In this document: positions 1 through 9,601 of the stretch, in pieces
How positions within the stretch are numbered: the stretch's first letter is position 1
Layout: every line of letters starts with the position of its first letter
Source of the DNA: Plantactinospora sp. BC1
GTDB taxonomy: Bacteria; Actinomycetota; Actinomycetes; Mycobacteriales; Micromonosporaceae
Assembly (NCBI RefSeq): GCF_003030345.1
Contig: NZ_CP028158.1
Span: 1,426,001-1,490,000, forward strand
Direction of reading: 5' to 3'
DNA: 64,000 nucleotides
Translations under genes and position numbers: made by a program
The notes under the pieces: model-generated
What the model saw: the letters and a program-made list of their open reading frames with translations, nothing else
What the model was told of the DNA's origin: nothing
The model's database searches: none

Positions 1-1799
1 TGCGCTACCGCGCCGAGGAGGCCGTCGTACGGCTGGCAGACGCGATGGACGAAGCGTTCCTGCCGCCCGCGTTCCGTGAAAGGGAGAACGAGTACGTCCG
101 CGGTGACGCCGAGGCAGCCCTCGGGCAGGCGCCGGTCCGGATCGAGGGGTCCTACAGCAGCCCTGTGCAGCATCACAATCCGATCGAGCCCCACACCACC
201 ACCGCCGTCTGGAAGGACGACGAGCTGACTCTCTACGAGAGCGCACAGGGCGTCGTCTTCACCCGCATGATCGTGTCTCAAGCGTTCGGCATCACCGATC
301 TGACCAAGGTCCGGGTGGTCTCGCCCTACCTCGGCGGAGGCTTCGGCGCCAAGGGGCCCGTCTATCCCCACACCCTGCTCACCGCGGAGGCGGCGAGGCT
401 CGTCGGACGCCCGGTAAAGCTGGTGCTGTCCCGGGCGCAGATGTACACCTCGAACGGCCACCGTTCCGAGTTCAGTCGCCGGCTGCGGGTCGGCGCGACC
501 CGGCAGGGTGTCCTGACCGCGATCGTCGACACCTCGACGCAACAGTTGAGCCGTACCGAGAACGGGGTCTACAACTCCAGTGATTCCACGATCAACCTTT
601 ACACCTGCCCGAACGTCCACGTGCGGCAGATGGGCGTCAAGCTGGATCTGCACACGTCCAGCTACATGCGCTCACCCGAGACGACTGCTCACTTCGCTCT
701 TGAGACCGCCTTGGACGAGCTCAGCTACGAGGTCGGCATCGACCCCGTGGAGGTGCGGGTACGCAACCACACCACGATCGACCCGAGCGACCACCTGCTG
801 GAGTGCTACCGGATGGGGGCCGAGGCGTTCGGCTGGGAGCGGCGCGATCCCCGGCCGGGGTCGATGAGGCTTGGCGACGAGTACGTGGGCTGGGGCATGG
901 CTACCGAGTTCCACAGCTTCAACTCGATCGAGTCCTTCGCCTCGCTCACCGTAGGGCTAGACGGGCGGGCGACCCTGCGGACCGCGAGCCAGGAGATCGG
1001 CACCGGCACCTACACCGTGCTGACTCAGGTCGCTGCCGATGGGCTCGGCGTACCGCTCGGCCACGTCACGACGCTGCTCGGCGACACCGAGTTTCCCCGT
1101 GCGTCGATCTCGGCGGGTTCGTCCACGATGCCCAGCGTGGTCGGTCCGGTGGATCAGGCGGCGAGGACCGCGCGAGACACCGTGGTACGTCTCGCCGTCG
1201 CCGACCCCCATTCCGATCTGTATGGCGTGCCGGCCGAGGAGGTGGTCGTGGAGGACGGTCGGCTGTACGCCCGAGGCGACCGCCGTCGCCGTGACACCTT
1301 CCGTGGCATCATGCGTCGCCGTGGCAGCGTGCTCGAGGTGCAGGGCGAAAGGCGGAACGTACCCGGACACACGTCTGGAGCAGTGTTCGTGGAGGTCCGG
1401 ATACGCCCACGGATCGGCGCGTTGCGGGTGAGCCGCGTCGTGGCCGCCTACGACGTAGGGCGGGTGCTCAACCGCCGGACCGCGCGCGGACAGGTGATCG
1501 GCGGCGTGACATGGGGCCTGGGCTTCGCGCTGATGGAGCACACGGTGGTGGATCCTCACACGGCCCGGGTCGTCAACCCCAACCTGTCCGCCTATCTGGT
1601 CCCGGTCTGCGCCGATGTCCCGTCGGTGGAAGCCCTGTTCGTCGATCGCGCGGACGACAACCACAAACCATCCCTTGGCGCACGCGGCTTTGGTGAGACA
1701 CCCGGAACAGGGGTGCCCGCGGCGATCGGCAACGCGATCTACCACGCCACCGGCCTCCGCCTCCGGGATGTCCCGTTCACCCGGGACAAATTCTTGTGA
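1..1799 (+). CDS. Xanthine dehydrogenase-type molybdenum-binding subunit (5' end outside window)
   Basis: The reading frame is open from the window edge (phase from base 3), so the N-terminal part is missing. It corresponds to the large molybdopterin-binding subunit of the xanthine dehydrogenase / aldehyde oxidase family, which hydroxylates purines, aldehydes or heteroaromatics at a Mo centre. Visible signatures are GGGFGAKG (nt 333-356), an MRSPE segment where many relatives have MRAPG, GTGTYT in the cofactor-binding half, and a C-terminal GFGETPG (around nt 1687-1707) whose Glu aligns with the catalytic Glu of the family. The FAD and 2Fe-2S subunits expected beside it would lie upstream. 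It converges on the hydrolase gene after about 140 bases. The substrate cannot be told from the sequence. Confidence 0.9.
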   Translation, partial: RYRAEEAVVRLADAMDEAFLPPAFRERENEYVRGDAEAALGQAPVRIEGSYSSPVQHHNPIEPHTTTAVWKDDELTLYESAQGVVFTRMIVSQAFGITDLTKVRVVSPYLGGGFGAKGPVYPHTLLTAEAARLVGRPVKLVLSRAQMYTSNGHRSEFSRRLRVGATRQGVLTAIVDTSTQQLSRTENGVYNSSDSTINLYTCPNVHVRQMGVKLDLHTSSYMRSPETTAHFALETALDELSYEVGIDPVEVRVRNHTTIDPSDHLLECYRMGAEAFGWERRDPRPGSMRLGDEYVGWGMATEFHSFNSIESFASLTVGLDGRATLRTASQEIGTGTYTVLTQVAADGLGVPLGHVTTLLGDTEFPRASISAGSSTMPSVVGPVDQAARTARDTVVRLAVADPHSDLYGVPAEEVVVEDGRLYARGDRRRRDTFRGIMRRRGSVLEVQGERRNVPGHTSGAVFVEVRIRPRIGALRVSRVVAAYDVGRVLNRRTARGQVIGGVTWGLGFALMEHTVVDPHTARVVNPNLSAYLVPVCADVPSVEALFVDRADDNHKPSLGARGFGETPGTGVPAAIGNAIYHATGLRLRDVPFTRDKFL

Positions 1800-1939
1800 C
1801 CGACCCTCATGTCGACGGAGTGGCTGGCCAGGTCTCCCGGTGGCCTGCTGACCCCGGACGCACGCGCCGTTCCTGTCCATGCCTGCCTGTCACCCGCCTC
1901 ACCACCCGCCGCCTCACGAACTGGCTCGGATCACTGGGC

Positions 1940-3043
1940 TTACCTGGAGTCGACCCGTCCGATCGCGTTGGCTCCGGTCGTCAGCGCCTCACGCGCCTGC
2001 TGCCAGGCCGGATCCCGGCGATCGAACGCGGTGCGCAGGTAGGCAGAGGTCAGCCGGCTGATTGCGGCGACCCGCTGCGGGTTCTCGTCGGTGGTCAGGC
2101 CGGAGTCGTATCCGCAGATTCCACCGAGTTGATGCTCCCCGCCGAACACGGTGAGCAGCGACTTGGGACCCGGGGAGAGGAAGTACGCGTCCATCCGCCA
2201 GCGCGGGCCCAGGTCGGTGAAGGTGGTGGAGAGGTCCTTGTCGCCCGCGACGACGAGCGCGGGCGTCCGCATCGTGGAGAAGTCTGGGGCGTTCAGGGCG
2301 GGGTAGAGCTCGGCCACCCGGTCGTGCAGCGCGTCGCCGCCGCGGCCGGGCGGGGCGATCATCACACCCGTTCTGATCCGGCGGTCGGCGAGGCTCACCT
2401 TCCGGCCGCCCCGAGACGGATCGTCGAACTGCATGCCCAGCAGCAGGGCGGCCGTGTGCCCGCCCAACGAGTGGCCCACCACGGCGACCTTGTCCCGGTC
2501 CAGGCGGCCGGCAAGCTGCGGCACGGCCTTCTCGATCACGTCGAGCTGATCCAGGATGCGGGACATGTCCTCGGCCCGCGCCCGCGCGTACAGGGGTGCG
2601 TCTGGGTCGTCGGCTTCACGCAGGCCGAGCGCCATCGCGTCCAGGTGAGTGGGCTGGATCACCACGAAGCCGTGCGAGGAGAAGTAATCGACGATCGGAC
2701 CGTAGCCGAGGTACGAGTTGAGGAAGTTCACCTGGCCGTGGCCGTGGGCGAAGAGGATGACCGGCAGGTTGCGTCCGGTCACCGGGGCGGAGACCCGTAC
2801 CTCCAGAGGCGCGGCACGGCCGGGCGCCGGCAGCGTTACCGGGCTGACCGAGATGATCCGACCGGGCCGGCCGGGAGGACCGGCGCCGACCCGATCGGTG
2901 CCTACCGTCGCCTCGGCCACATCGGCGCCGACCGCAGCTACGCCACCGACCGTGACCAGGCCCATCCCGGCGGACAGCACCGTACGCCGCGACGTCCCGG
3001 CCGACCCGCCGACGGAGTCGGCCGGACAACTCGATTCACTCAT
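1940..3043 (-). CDS. Tat-exported alpha/beta hydrolase (PAF-acetylhydrolase/chlorophyllase-like)
   Basis: A 367-residue protein starting at an ATG preceded by GAAAGGAAC. Residues about 18-45 form a Tat-type signal (SRR followed by a hydrophobic stretch ending in an AEA-like site), so it is probably secreted or membrane-associated. A hydrolase fold is supported by FAHGHGQ (oxyanion region), the nucleophile elbow GHSLGG (around residue 190), and later Asp and His (FGGEHQLGG) that could complete the triad. The layout resembles PAF-acetylhydrolase or chlorophyllase-type esterases. It lies 45 bases downstream of the SDR gene on the same strand, so the two may be co-transcribed. The substrate is unknown. 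Confidence 0.82.
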   Translation of the reverse strand: MSESSCPADSVGGSAGTSRRTVLSAGMGLVTVGGVAAVGADVAEATVGTDRVGAGPPGRPGRIISVSPVTLPAPGRAAPLEVRVSAPVTGRNLPVILFAHGHGQVNFLNSYLGYGPIVDYFSSHGFVVIQPTHLDAMALGLREADDPDAPLYARARAEDMSRILDQLDVIEKAVPQLAGRLDRDKVAVVGHSLGGHTAALLLGMQFDDPSRGGRKVSLADRRIRTGVMIAPPGRGGDALHDRVAELYPALNAPDFSTMRTPALVVAGDKDLSTTFTDLGPRWRMDAYFLSPGPKSLLTVFGGEHQLGGICGYDSGLTTDENPQRVAAISRLTSAYLRTAFDRRDPAWQQAREALTTGANAIGRVDSR

Positions 3044-3088
3044 GATGGTGTTCCTTTCACAGTTCTGGGCCGCAATGTCGCGAGTCGG

Positions 3089-4066
3089 TCAGGCTCGAAC
3101 GCCGGTCAACGAGAGGCTGTCGTTCCACAGGTCGTCCGCGCGCACGGTGTCGTAGGACTCGTCCGACGAGCGGATGGCCGTGCGCCCGGCGAAGTACCGA
3201 CCCGTGGTACCGGCCAGTTCCGGCGCGGTCGCGAGCCAGGCGAGCGCGCTGCCCGACTTCGACGCGGAGTAGATGTGCGGCGTCACCGCCCGGCGAAGTA
3301 GCCACGTCAGGTGAGGCAGGACGTGCCGGGAGACGAACCGCACCGGGGCGGGCAGCGAACGTCCCAGACTCGTGCCCAGGACCATGCCGGGGTCGAAGGC
3401 GTTGGCGGTGACGCCGTCAGGCAGGCGGCGGGCCAGGGCGTAGGTGAAGTAGATGTTGGCGAGTTTGGAGGTGCTGTAGCGGCGCTGACCGGCGATGAGC
3501 GCGTTGTCGCCGGCGGCCGACGGCGCGAGGATGCCGCGGGCCAGGGCCTCCGCGTTGCTCCACGCGGGGGCCGGGCCGACCTTCAGCGCGGCCGGGTCGT
3601 GGGTGCCGCTAGAGACCACGACAACGCGTGCGGGCGCCCGCAGCACCGGCAGCAGCTCGTTGACCAGCACGAAGTGGCCCAGGTGGTTGACCCCGAAGGC
3701 GGTTTCGAAGCCGTCGGCGGTCAGGGTCAGGCGGGTCCCCATCTGTACGCCGGCGTTGCACACCAGAGCGTGCACCCGAGGGATCCTGCCCGACTCCACG
3801 CGGGCGGTCAGCTCGGCGGCGAACGTCCGGACCGAGGCGAGCGCCGACAGATCCATCGCCATCGCCTCGACCGTGTTGCCCGCCGCGGCGCCGGCGCTCA
3901 GCGTCTCGACGGCGACCTGGCCCCGGACCGCGTCCCGGACCGGCAGCACCACGTGCCACGGCCCATTCTCCGACCTCAGGATCGCGGTGGCGGCTGCGAA
4001 GCCGATGCCGCTGCTTCCGCCGGTGATGACAATCGTCCGGGATCCGTCCATGAACTGATGTGACAC
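3089..4066 (-). CDS. Short-chain dehydrogenase/reductase
   Basis: A Rossmann-fold SDR of about 325 residues. It shows the NAD(P)-binding TGGSSGIG near the N-terminus, CNAG(V) for the NNAG motif, SSGTHD at the catalytic Ser, and YSTSK giving the Tyr-x-x-x-Lys pair. The start chosen is the GTG at 4066 because AGGAG sits nine bases upstream; an internal ATG at 4051 is the alternative. The open frame continues upstream only because this DNA has few stops. It is divergent from the AraC-type gene at 4173, whose family (Cupin_6 plus HTH) is often adjacent to, and presumably regulates, such oxidoreductases. It resembles protochlorophyllide-reductase/retinol-dehydrogenase-like SDRs. Confidence 0.88.
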   Translation of the reverse strand: MSHQFMDGSRTIVITGGSSGIGFAAATAILRSENGPWHVVLPVRDAVRGQVAVETLSAGAAAGNTVEAMAMDLSALASVRTFAAELTARVESGRIPRVHALVCNAGVQMGTRLTLTADGFETAFGVNHLGHFVLVNELLPVLRAPARVVVVSSGTHDPAALKVGPAPAWSNAEALARGILAPSAAGDNALIAGQRRYSTSKLANIYFTYALARRLPDGVTANAFDPGMVLGTSLGRSLPAPVRFVSRHVLPHLTWLLRRAVTPHIYSASKSGSALAWLATAPELAGTTGRYFAGRTAIRSSDESYDTVRADDLWNDSLSLTGVRA

Positions 4067-4172
4067 GCGAACCAACTCCTCGGTCTGCCAACGCGGCGTG
4101 GTTCCAGTCTGCGAAACCGTGGCTGGACGCTGAATACTTGCCAGTCCATATTTGTTTCGCGAGAGTGTCAGG

Positions 4173-5108
4173 ATGCGCAACGACCAGCTGTCCGAGGTGT
4201 TCGACCTCGTCGAGATCCGAGGTGTCGTGGCCGGCGGGTTCGCGGCGCGTGGCCCGTGGGTGGCGCGGTCGCCCTGCGTGGACTCGCTGAAGCTCATCGC
4301 CATGGTGTCCGGCCACGGCCGGCTGCTCACCGACGGCATCGACGAGCCGATCGAACTCGCGCCGGGCGACGTCGCCATCCTCACCAACCGGTCCTGGCTG
4401 CAACAGGAGGGCGGCACCGGCACCGGACCACGCCGGCAGATCGGGCCCGAGGAGAACTTCACCGGCCTCACCGAGGCCGACCGCAGCACCGACGACATCG
4501 TCATCGGCACCGCCGTGGACATCAACCCGGCCGGCCGCGAGCTACTGCTGCGGACAATGCCGCCGGTGGGACACGTCCGGGCGTCGGCCGCGACCAGCAT
4601 GCGCGGACTCCTGGACCAGCTGTTCGACGAGATCGCCGGCAACCGCACCGGCTCCGCGTTCGCAATCCGGCAATACGCCCAGCTCCTCGTACTCTCAGCC
4701 CTCCGCGCCTACCTCGACCAGGCCGAGGTACCGCCCGGATGGCTCCGGGTGCTGACCGACGAACGGCTGCGCCCTGCCCTCGAACTCATGCACTCCGAGC
4801 CCGGAAAGCCATGGGGCCTGGAGGACCTGGCGCGCGCCGCCGCGATGTCACGCTCCTCGTTCGCCCGGCATTTCCGGACGGTGGCCGGCGTCCCGCCGCT
4901 GACCTACCTCAGCCGCTACCGGATGCTCCTGGCCCAGCGGGCTCTGCGCGGCGCCGACGTACGCGTCGGTTCCCTCGCGGTCGACCTGGGCTACGCCTCT
5001 GAGGCCGCATTCAGCACCGCATTCAAACGAGAGACCGGAGAATCGCCCCTGCGCTACCGGCACCGCGCACGCAACGAGCGCGCCATCCCCCACGGCGCGG
5101 CCGTCTAA
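4173..5108 (+). CDS. AraC-family regulator with cupin sensor domain
   Basis: A 311-residue transcription regulator. Residues 1-180 resemble the Cupin_6 sensor domain (VFDLVEIRG, a GHGRLL strand, then ELAPGDVAIL). Residues about 205-300 form a double helix-turn-helix of the AraC type (LARAAAMSRSSFARHFR and LGYASEAAFSTAFKRETG). The start at 4173 matches the usual MRNDxLS beginning; an ATG seven codons earlier is less likely. It diverges from the SDR gene across about 105 bases, so both promoters overlap and autoregulation plus control of the SDR/hydrolase pair is a reasonable inference. The ligand is unknown. Confidence 0.9.
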   Translation: MRNDQLSEVFDLVEIRGVVAGGFAARGPWVARSPCVDSLKLIAMVSGHGRLLTDGIDEPIELAPGDVAILTNRSWLQQEGGTGTGPRRQIGPEENFTGLTEADRSTDDIVIGTAVDINPAGRELLLRTMPPVGHVRASAATSMRGLLDQLFDEIAGNRTGSAFAIRQYAQLLVLSALRAYLDQAEVPPGWLRVLTDERLRPALELMHSEPGKPWGLEDLARAAAMSRSSFARHFRTVAGVPPLTYLSRYRMLLAQRALRGADVRVGSLAVDLGYASEAAFSTAFKRETGESPLRYRHRARNERAIPHGAAV

Positions 5109-5212
5109 TGAATCACTCGGCGCACGGGTCACCATGCGCCGCTCGGCGGAGCGATCTCTCGCTCCGACATTGACAGCTAGTTGATGCTCCCGGCGCACCC
5201 GAAGCGGTCGTC

Positions 5213-6241
5213 TCAGGCCGCGGAACGCTCGGCGATCGGCCGGCGGCGCAGGTTCACGTTCGAGACGGCCGGCGGTGTGTAGGCCGCCTGGTTGGGGCCG
5301 GCGTCGGTACCGGGCGGGGCAATCTCGTCGATCCGGTCCAGGATCTCGTCGTCCAGGGTGACGTCGGCACCGGCGAGCAGGTCGTCGAGCTGTTCCATGG
5401 TTCGTGGGCCGAGGATCGCCGAGGTCACGCCCGGGTGGGCGATCGCGAACGCCATCGCGAGGTGGGCCATCGGCAGGCCGGCCTTCTCGGTGAGCGGAAC
5501 GAGTTGTTCGACCACCTCGAGCTTCCGCGCGTCGCTGAAGTACTGCGGCGTATGGCCGGCCCGGTGGGTGTCGGTCTGCTTGCCCTTGCGGTGTCGGCCG
5601 GTGAGCAGCCCCTGGCCAAGCGGGCTCCACACCAAGGTGCCCATCCCGTAGCGCTGAGCGATCGGCAGGACCTCGCGTTCGATGCTCCGGTTGACGATGG
5701 AGTACGGCGGCTGCTCGGCGTGGAAGCGCTCCAGGCCGCGCCGCTCCGCGACCCACTGCGCCTCGACGATCTCCGAGGCCGGAAAGGTCGACGTGCCGAT
5801 CGCGCGCACCTTGCCGCTGCGGATCAGGTCAGACAGCGCCGACAACGTCTCTTCGATGTCGACCGTCGGGTCAGGGCGGTGGATCTGGTAGAGGTCGAGG
5901 TAGTCGGTCTGCAGGCGGCGCAGGGAGTTCTCGACCGCGGTCATGATCCAGCGCCGTGAGTTGCCCCGGTGATTCGGGTCCTCGCCCATCGGGTAGTGCA
6001 CCTTGCTGGCGAGCACGACGCCGTCGCGGCGGCCCTTGAGCGCCTTGCCGACGATCTCCTCGGACTCGCCCTGGGAGTACACGTCGGCGGTGTCGACGAA
6101 GTTGATTCCCGCGTCCAGCGCCCGGTGGATGATCCGGATCGAGTCGTCGTGGTCGGGGTTTCCCAGGGCACCGAACATCATGGTGCCGAGGGCATAGGGG
6201 CTGACCTGGATTCCGGTCCGGCCCAGTGAGCGGTATCTCAT
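5213..6241 (-). CDS. Aldo/keto reductase
   Basis: A 342-residue (beta/alpha)8 NADPH-dependent oxidoreductase. The expected tetrad is visible: Asp and Tyr in FVDTADVYSQGESE, Lys in LASKVHY, and His in LYQIHRPD. The cofactor-binding end shows SAILGPRTMEQLDD. The start ATG follows GGGAGA at seven bases. It lies downstream of the Ddn-type gene on the same strand (126-base gap). Members of this group (YajO/PdxI-like or general-stress AKRs) reduce small carbonyl compounds. The specific substrate is not predictable here. Confidence 0.92.
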   Translation of the reverse strand: MRYRSLGRTGIQVSPYALGTMMFGALGNPDHDDSIRIIHRALDAGINFVDTADVYSQGESEEIVGKALKGRRDGVVLASKVHYPMGEDPNHRGNSRRWIMTAVENSLRRLQTDYLDLYQIHRPDPTVDIEETLSALSDLIRSGKVRAIGTSTFPASEIVEAQWVAERRGLERFHAEQPPYSIVNRSIEREVLPIAQRYGMGTLVWSPLGQGLLTGRHRKGKQTDTHRAGHTPQYFSDARKLEVVEQLVPLTEKAGLPMAHLAMAFAIAHPGVTSAILGPRTMEQLDDLLAGADVTLDDEILDRIDEIAPPGTDAGPNQAAYTPPAVSNVNLRRRPIAERSAA

Positions 6242-6367
6242 GGTTCTGTCTCCCGTGAAGGCGTGTGTTGAGTGGCCGGCGCTGGCGAACGGCGCGGCGG
6301 GAAAGAACCTGACGCGCAGAGGCCGGGAACCCGACCAGAAGACGCGACCGATGTCTTGAGGCCCGGA

Positions 6368-6817
6368 CTATCCGGACCGCGCTGAGGACGCCGTCCGCAG
6401 CTCCTCGTCGTCGAACACGATCTCGACCAGCGGGCTACGCGCGAACCAGTCGTCGAACTCCTGGCGCCGGGCGACCCGCGCGGCGATCTCGGGCCGGTTC
6501 TGGAGGTCGAGGATCGCGCTGATCACTCGCCGTCGGGTCGGCTCGCCGACAGGCACCGCGGTCGCGGGCAGGTCGGCGTTGACCCCGTGCTTGAGATGCA
6601 CCATGAACCGCGGGTTGGCGCGCACGTTCGCGTACCAACTGCGGGGTCCGGGCATGCCGCTGAGGTACCAGCGACCGTCGACGCGGTGAAACCAGATCTC
6701 GATGCGGCGCGGGATGCCGGTGCGGGCGCCCAGCGTGGTGATGTCGATGGTGCGCTCAGCCGGGGAGGAGTCCGGTCCGATGGCGAGGGCTCGCGCGACG
6801 GCGTCATCCACGGTCAC
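6368..6817 (-). CDS. Deazaflavin (F420)-dependent nitroreductase-family protein (DUF385/Ddn-like)
   Basis: A 149-residue split-barrel flavin/deazaflavin-binding protein. The pattern ITTLGARTGIPRRIEIWFHRVDGRWYLSG, followed by GPRSWYANVRANPRF and a His-Leu-Lys strand, is characteristic of the family of mycobacterial Ddn, which reduces quinones or nitro compounds with F420H2. The start is a GTG without a strong Shine-Dalgarno. A 23-codon frame preceded by AGGGGAGAAG ends six bases before this GTG, so translation could be coupled. It lies between an AraC gene and an AKR gene on the same strand. Confidence 0.85.
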   Translation of the reverse strand: MTVDDAVARALAIGPDSSPAERTIDITTLGARTGIPRRIEIWFHRVDGRWYLSGMPGPRSWYANVRANPRFMVHLKHGVNADLPATAVPVGEPTRRRVISAILDLQNRPEIAARVARRQEFDDWFARSPLVEIVFDDEELRTASSARSG

Positions 6818-7079
6818 GGTCTCATCGGCCGTTCGTCGTCGAGGGGCACCTCGCCCCGTCGTTTTCGGTCCGGCCCAGGGTGTGGTGATTCATGCTTCTC
6901 GCTTCTCCCCTGGAGAGGGCTGAGTGTCTGCCGACCTTCATCCCTTGCCTCCTGTTCTGCCAGCACTGGTCCGGAATCCTGTGTCTGTTCCGGTAGTGAT
7001 TCCAGCAAAACAAAGCCGCAAACTCCGTGCTAGCAGAATCGTCTCGGATAGTTGCACGATCCTCTTCGCGCCGGCGATT

Positions 7080-7991
7080 TCACGGCAACGCCGGCGCACC
7101 GGCGGCGGGGCCGGCTCCGCCGCGAATGCGTGCCGCGTCGATGCTGGGCGGAACACCGAACAGGCGCCGATACTCGCGGCTGAACTGGGACGGATTGTCG
7201 TATCCGACGCGACTGCCCACGCCGGTGATGTCGTGGGGGTTGTTCGCCAGCAGCAATCTCGCCGACTGCAGGCGGATGTGTTTTTGGTACTGGATCGGGC
7301 TCATCGCCGTCACCGCGTGGAAGTTCCGGTGGAAGGCGGAGACACTCATCCCCGAGAGGTGGGCCAGTTCCTCGACACGGAACGGCCGGGCGTAGTTCTC
7401 CCGGATCCACCGCACCGCCCGTGTGATGTGGCTGAGGCTGCTGTCCACGAGGCCGATCTGACGGACGAGGTCACCCTGTTCCCCGGTCATCAACCGCCAG
7501 AGGATCTCGCGCTTGAACAGCGGGACGAGCGCCTTCCGGTCCCGGGGCTGGTCGAGCAGGCGCAGCAGCCGCACGACGGCGTCGAGCAACTCGTCCGGGG
7601 CGTCACTGACCGCGATTCCCGGCCGTGCGGTACCGGGGGAACCCGGCAGATCCCCCGGCCCGACCTCCAGCAGCAGTTCCGCGACGGCGGCAGGTTCCAG
7701 GGTCATCCCGAAACCGAGTGCGGGGTGACCCGGGCCCGCGTCGACAACGTGCCCCGTCACCGGGAGATCGACCGAGGCGACGAGGTACTGACCGACGCCG
7801 TACTCGTACATTCGGTCCGCCAGCGCGAGGCGCTTGCCGCCCTGGGCGATGATCGCCAGAACGGTGCCCGACATCGAAGTCACCGGAGAAGCGCCGGGGT
7901 CGATCTTGCAGATCCGGACGCCGTCGATCGCAGTGGTCAGATCGGGACGTACATGCCGTTCCAGCAGGTCGCGCAGCTCGTGCAGGGACAT
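7080..7991 (-). CDS. AraC-family regulator with AraC_N sensor domain
   Basis: About 303 residues from the ATG at 7991. The N-terminal half matches the AraC_N type (ICKIDPGASPVT, then a QGGKRLALAD strand and GVGQYLVASVDLPVTG). The C-terminal part holds two HTH units (LAHLSGMSVSAFHRNFH and VGYDNPSQFSREYRRLFG). Such proteins usually control a nearby aldo/keto reductase or dehydrogenase; here the Ddn-type and AKR genes follow on the same strand. The frame stays open upstream to 8240, but that part carries a different remnant (a recombinase zinc ribbon), so the later start is preferred although its Shine-Dalgarno is weak. Confidence 0.87.
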   Translation of the reverse strand: MSLHELRDLLERHVRPDLTTAIDGVRICKIDPGASPVTSMSGTVLAIIAQGGKRLALADRMYEYGVGQYLVASVDLPVTGHVVDAGPGHPALGFGMTLEPAAVAELLLEVGPGDLPGSPGTARPGIAVSDAPDELLDAVVRLLRLLDQPRDRKALVPLFKREILWRLMTGEQGDLVRQIGLVDSSLSHITRAVRWIRENYARPFRVEELAHLSGMSVSAFHRNFHAVTAMSPIQYQKHIRLQSARLLLANNPHDITGVGSRVGYDNPSQFSREYRRLFGVPPSIDAARIRGGAGPAAGAPALP

Positions 7992-9121
7992 CTCACGAGT
8001 GGAACACAGAACTCGCGGCGATCGACCGGCAGGGAGGGGCTCGTGACGCAACGCTACGCTACGGCCCTGCGGCCGATCCGCGACTTTACGATGATTTTCG
8101 TTTCTGGGGCCGTCTCGCGTGGGGTTACGGTATCGATCACCCTCGGAGGATCTTCGGTTGGGAGAGGTCCTGGTGCGGGTGCTCGTGTGTCCGTGGCGGC
8201 AGCGGTAGCCGGGTCGGCCGTGGACCCGGTGAGAGTCCATGATCCGGCCGCAGACGGCGCAGCAGACGAGACCAGCCAGGAGGTAACGGCGAGGAGCGCC
8301 ATCAGTGGGGGTAGGCGGCGCCCCCCGGTGCGAGACCGCTTTCAGTGCCGACTATTCGTTGATCTTGTCCAACGGACTGAGATTCGCTTGATCTCACCCT
8401 CTCGCTTGCCACCTGGTGCAAGCTACCTGGAGGGAAGCACGGGCGCAGTGGCCGGGAGGTGTCGCGGTAACAAAGTGGACTGGACTCGCGCTGCGGATCC
8501 GGCGTAGCATCCTGCTCCAGAGAGATCGTCAAGCGATCGCCGCTGGTGGATGTAGACAGCGGATCGGGGGACCAATGATCTATGCGCTGCCACCGCAACG
8601 TTACTCTTCCTGCGCTGCCATAGCGCCGCATCCCTGGGTTCCTACCCTGGTTCCCGAGGAGCGCTACCGAACAATCCGGCAAGACTAGCGCCGATCTTCA
8701 CGAGCCTATTGGCCTGATGTCGGCCGGTGTGCGTCGACCTTGGACCGACCTTCTGGCCGCAGTGGCCTGGACTTGCCTCCTCACCTCCAGAATGGTCGGA
8801 CGGCGACGCCAGCAAGACCGCTGGCGGCGTGTCCAAGGCCGGAGCCGCGTCGGTGCCGTCGCTCGTAGGGCGAGGCGGCCGGCCGAGTCGCATCAATAGC
8901 ACCTCCGGCCGTCTTCTGCGACCAAGCCGCCACCACTGCGCCGGAAACGAGGAACGCCCTCGCGCTGCCGGTTCACCGAGTCGAGCCGCGGCGTCCTGTG
9001 CTGGCTCAGCCTGGGAGCGGGCGGAACCAGCGGGTGGGAGAGACGACCGCCTACCTCCCTCCGCACGGCGGATACGTGCTGGCCGATCTCGATCCCCGGT
9101 GCGCCACTGCCTAGAGCAGTT
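7992..9121. other. 1.1-kb stretch without intact genes; degenerate accessory DNA
   Basis: No frame here has a convincing start and protein-like composition. The part nearest the AraC gene holds the zinc-ribbon remnant described separately. The rest (8320-9121) shows nothing I could identify. Together with the truncated glycosyltransferase that follows, it looks like the eroded residue of an inserted segment. Confidence 0.5.
8150..8310 (-). pseudogene. Remnant of a large serine recombinase (zinc beta-ribbon)
   Basis: Read on the minus strand, this segment gives RRYLLAGLVCCAVCGR, then HGRPGYRCRHGH. That is the Cys-x-x-Cys ... Cys-x-x-His-like zinc beta-ribbon found near the C-terminus of large serine recombinases, preceded by the usual (R/T)YLLxGLVxC lead-in. 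There is no catalytic domain upstream and the frame degenerates after about 50 codons. I infer a decayed phage- or ICE-type integrase. Only this short domain supports the call. Confidence 0.5.
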
Positions 9122-9601
9122 TTGCCGACCACTGGAGCAGCAGGTCCGCTGAACGGCCCGCTCCACCCGAGGCACCAGATGAGAGGGGTTTCGCGAACCG
9201 TGGTGACAGTGGATATCTCCGGTCGCTGCCAGTCATACACCGAGAGCCAGGAGGCTCGCGCAGCCAAGCCCTACCCGTACTCCATTCCCTTCGAGGGGCA
9301 CGTCGCGGACGGGCTCGCGGCTGCTCGACGGCAATACGCCACTACACGACGAGCGGGAGCACAAGCTGGCGCGGGCGAGTTCGTCCCGGTGCCCAAGGTG
9401 AGTCCGGCGCGGCTGCGGGCGGCCATCGACAAGGTGAGCGACGACCCTGCCTACCACGCGAAAGCGCAGCACCACAAACGCCGGATCGCGGAGTTGGACG
9501 GCGTGCGACGCGCGGCCGACATCGCGGAGGAGGCGTTCCGGACGCGCCGGCCGGTACGCAGACAGGAGAGGTCCGAATCAACGGAGGGTGGCCGCGGATG
9601 A
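9122..9601 (+). pseudogene. C-terminal remnant of a GT1-type (macrolide-like) glycosyltransferase
   Basis: The last third of this frame (about 9355-9545) reads AGAGEFVPVPKVSPARLR, then AIDKVSDDPAYHAKAQ and GVRRAADIAEEA. That is the usual C-terminal end of UDP-sugar/macrolide glycosyltransferases (…GAG…v…lr.Av..vl.Dp.yr..A…GaerAAd.iE). The catalytic nucleotide-sugar motif is absent, and the preceding 70 codons match nothing I know. The frame ends in ATGA shared with the acyltransferase start, so an original operon of glycosyltransferase then acyltransferase is likely, with the 5' part lost. It could instead be expressed as a small unrelated protein, but I see no good start. Confidence 0.5.

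Noticed and set aside
1800-1939. Search for a terminator between the convergent first two genes
   Set aside because: No strong inverted repeat could be found by eye.
6820-6893. 23-codon frame beginning MNHHTLGRT with a ribosome site
   Set aside because: It resembles the first residues of aldo/keto reductases but the similarity is nine residues long; could be a remnant or leader peptide. Not enough for a feature.
8302-8682. 126-residue frame on the minus strand
   Set aside because: No recognisable domain and no plausible ribosome site; lies in degenerate DNA.
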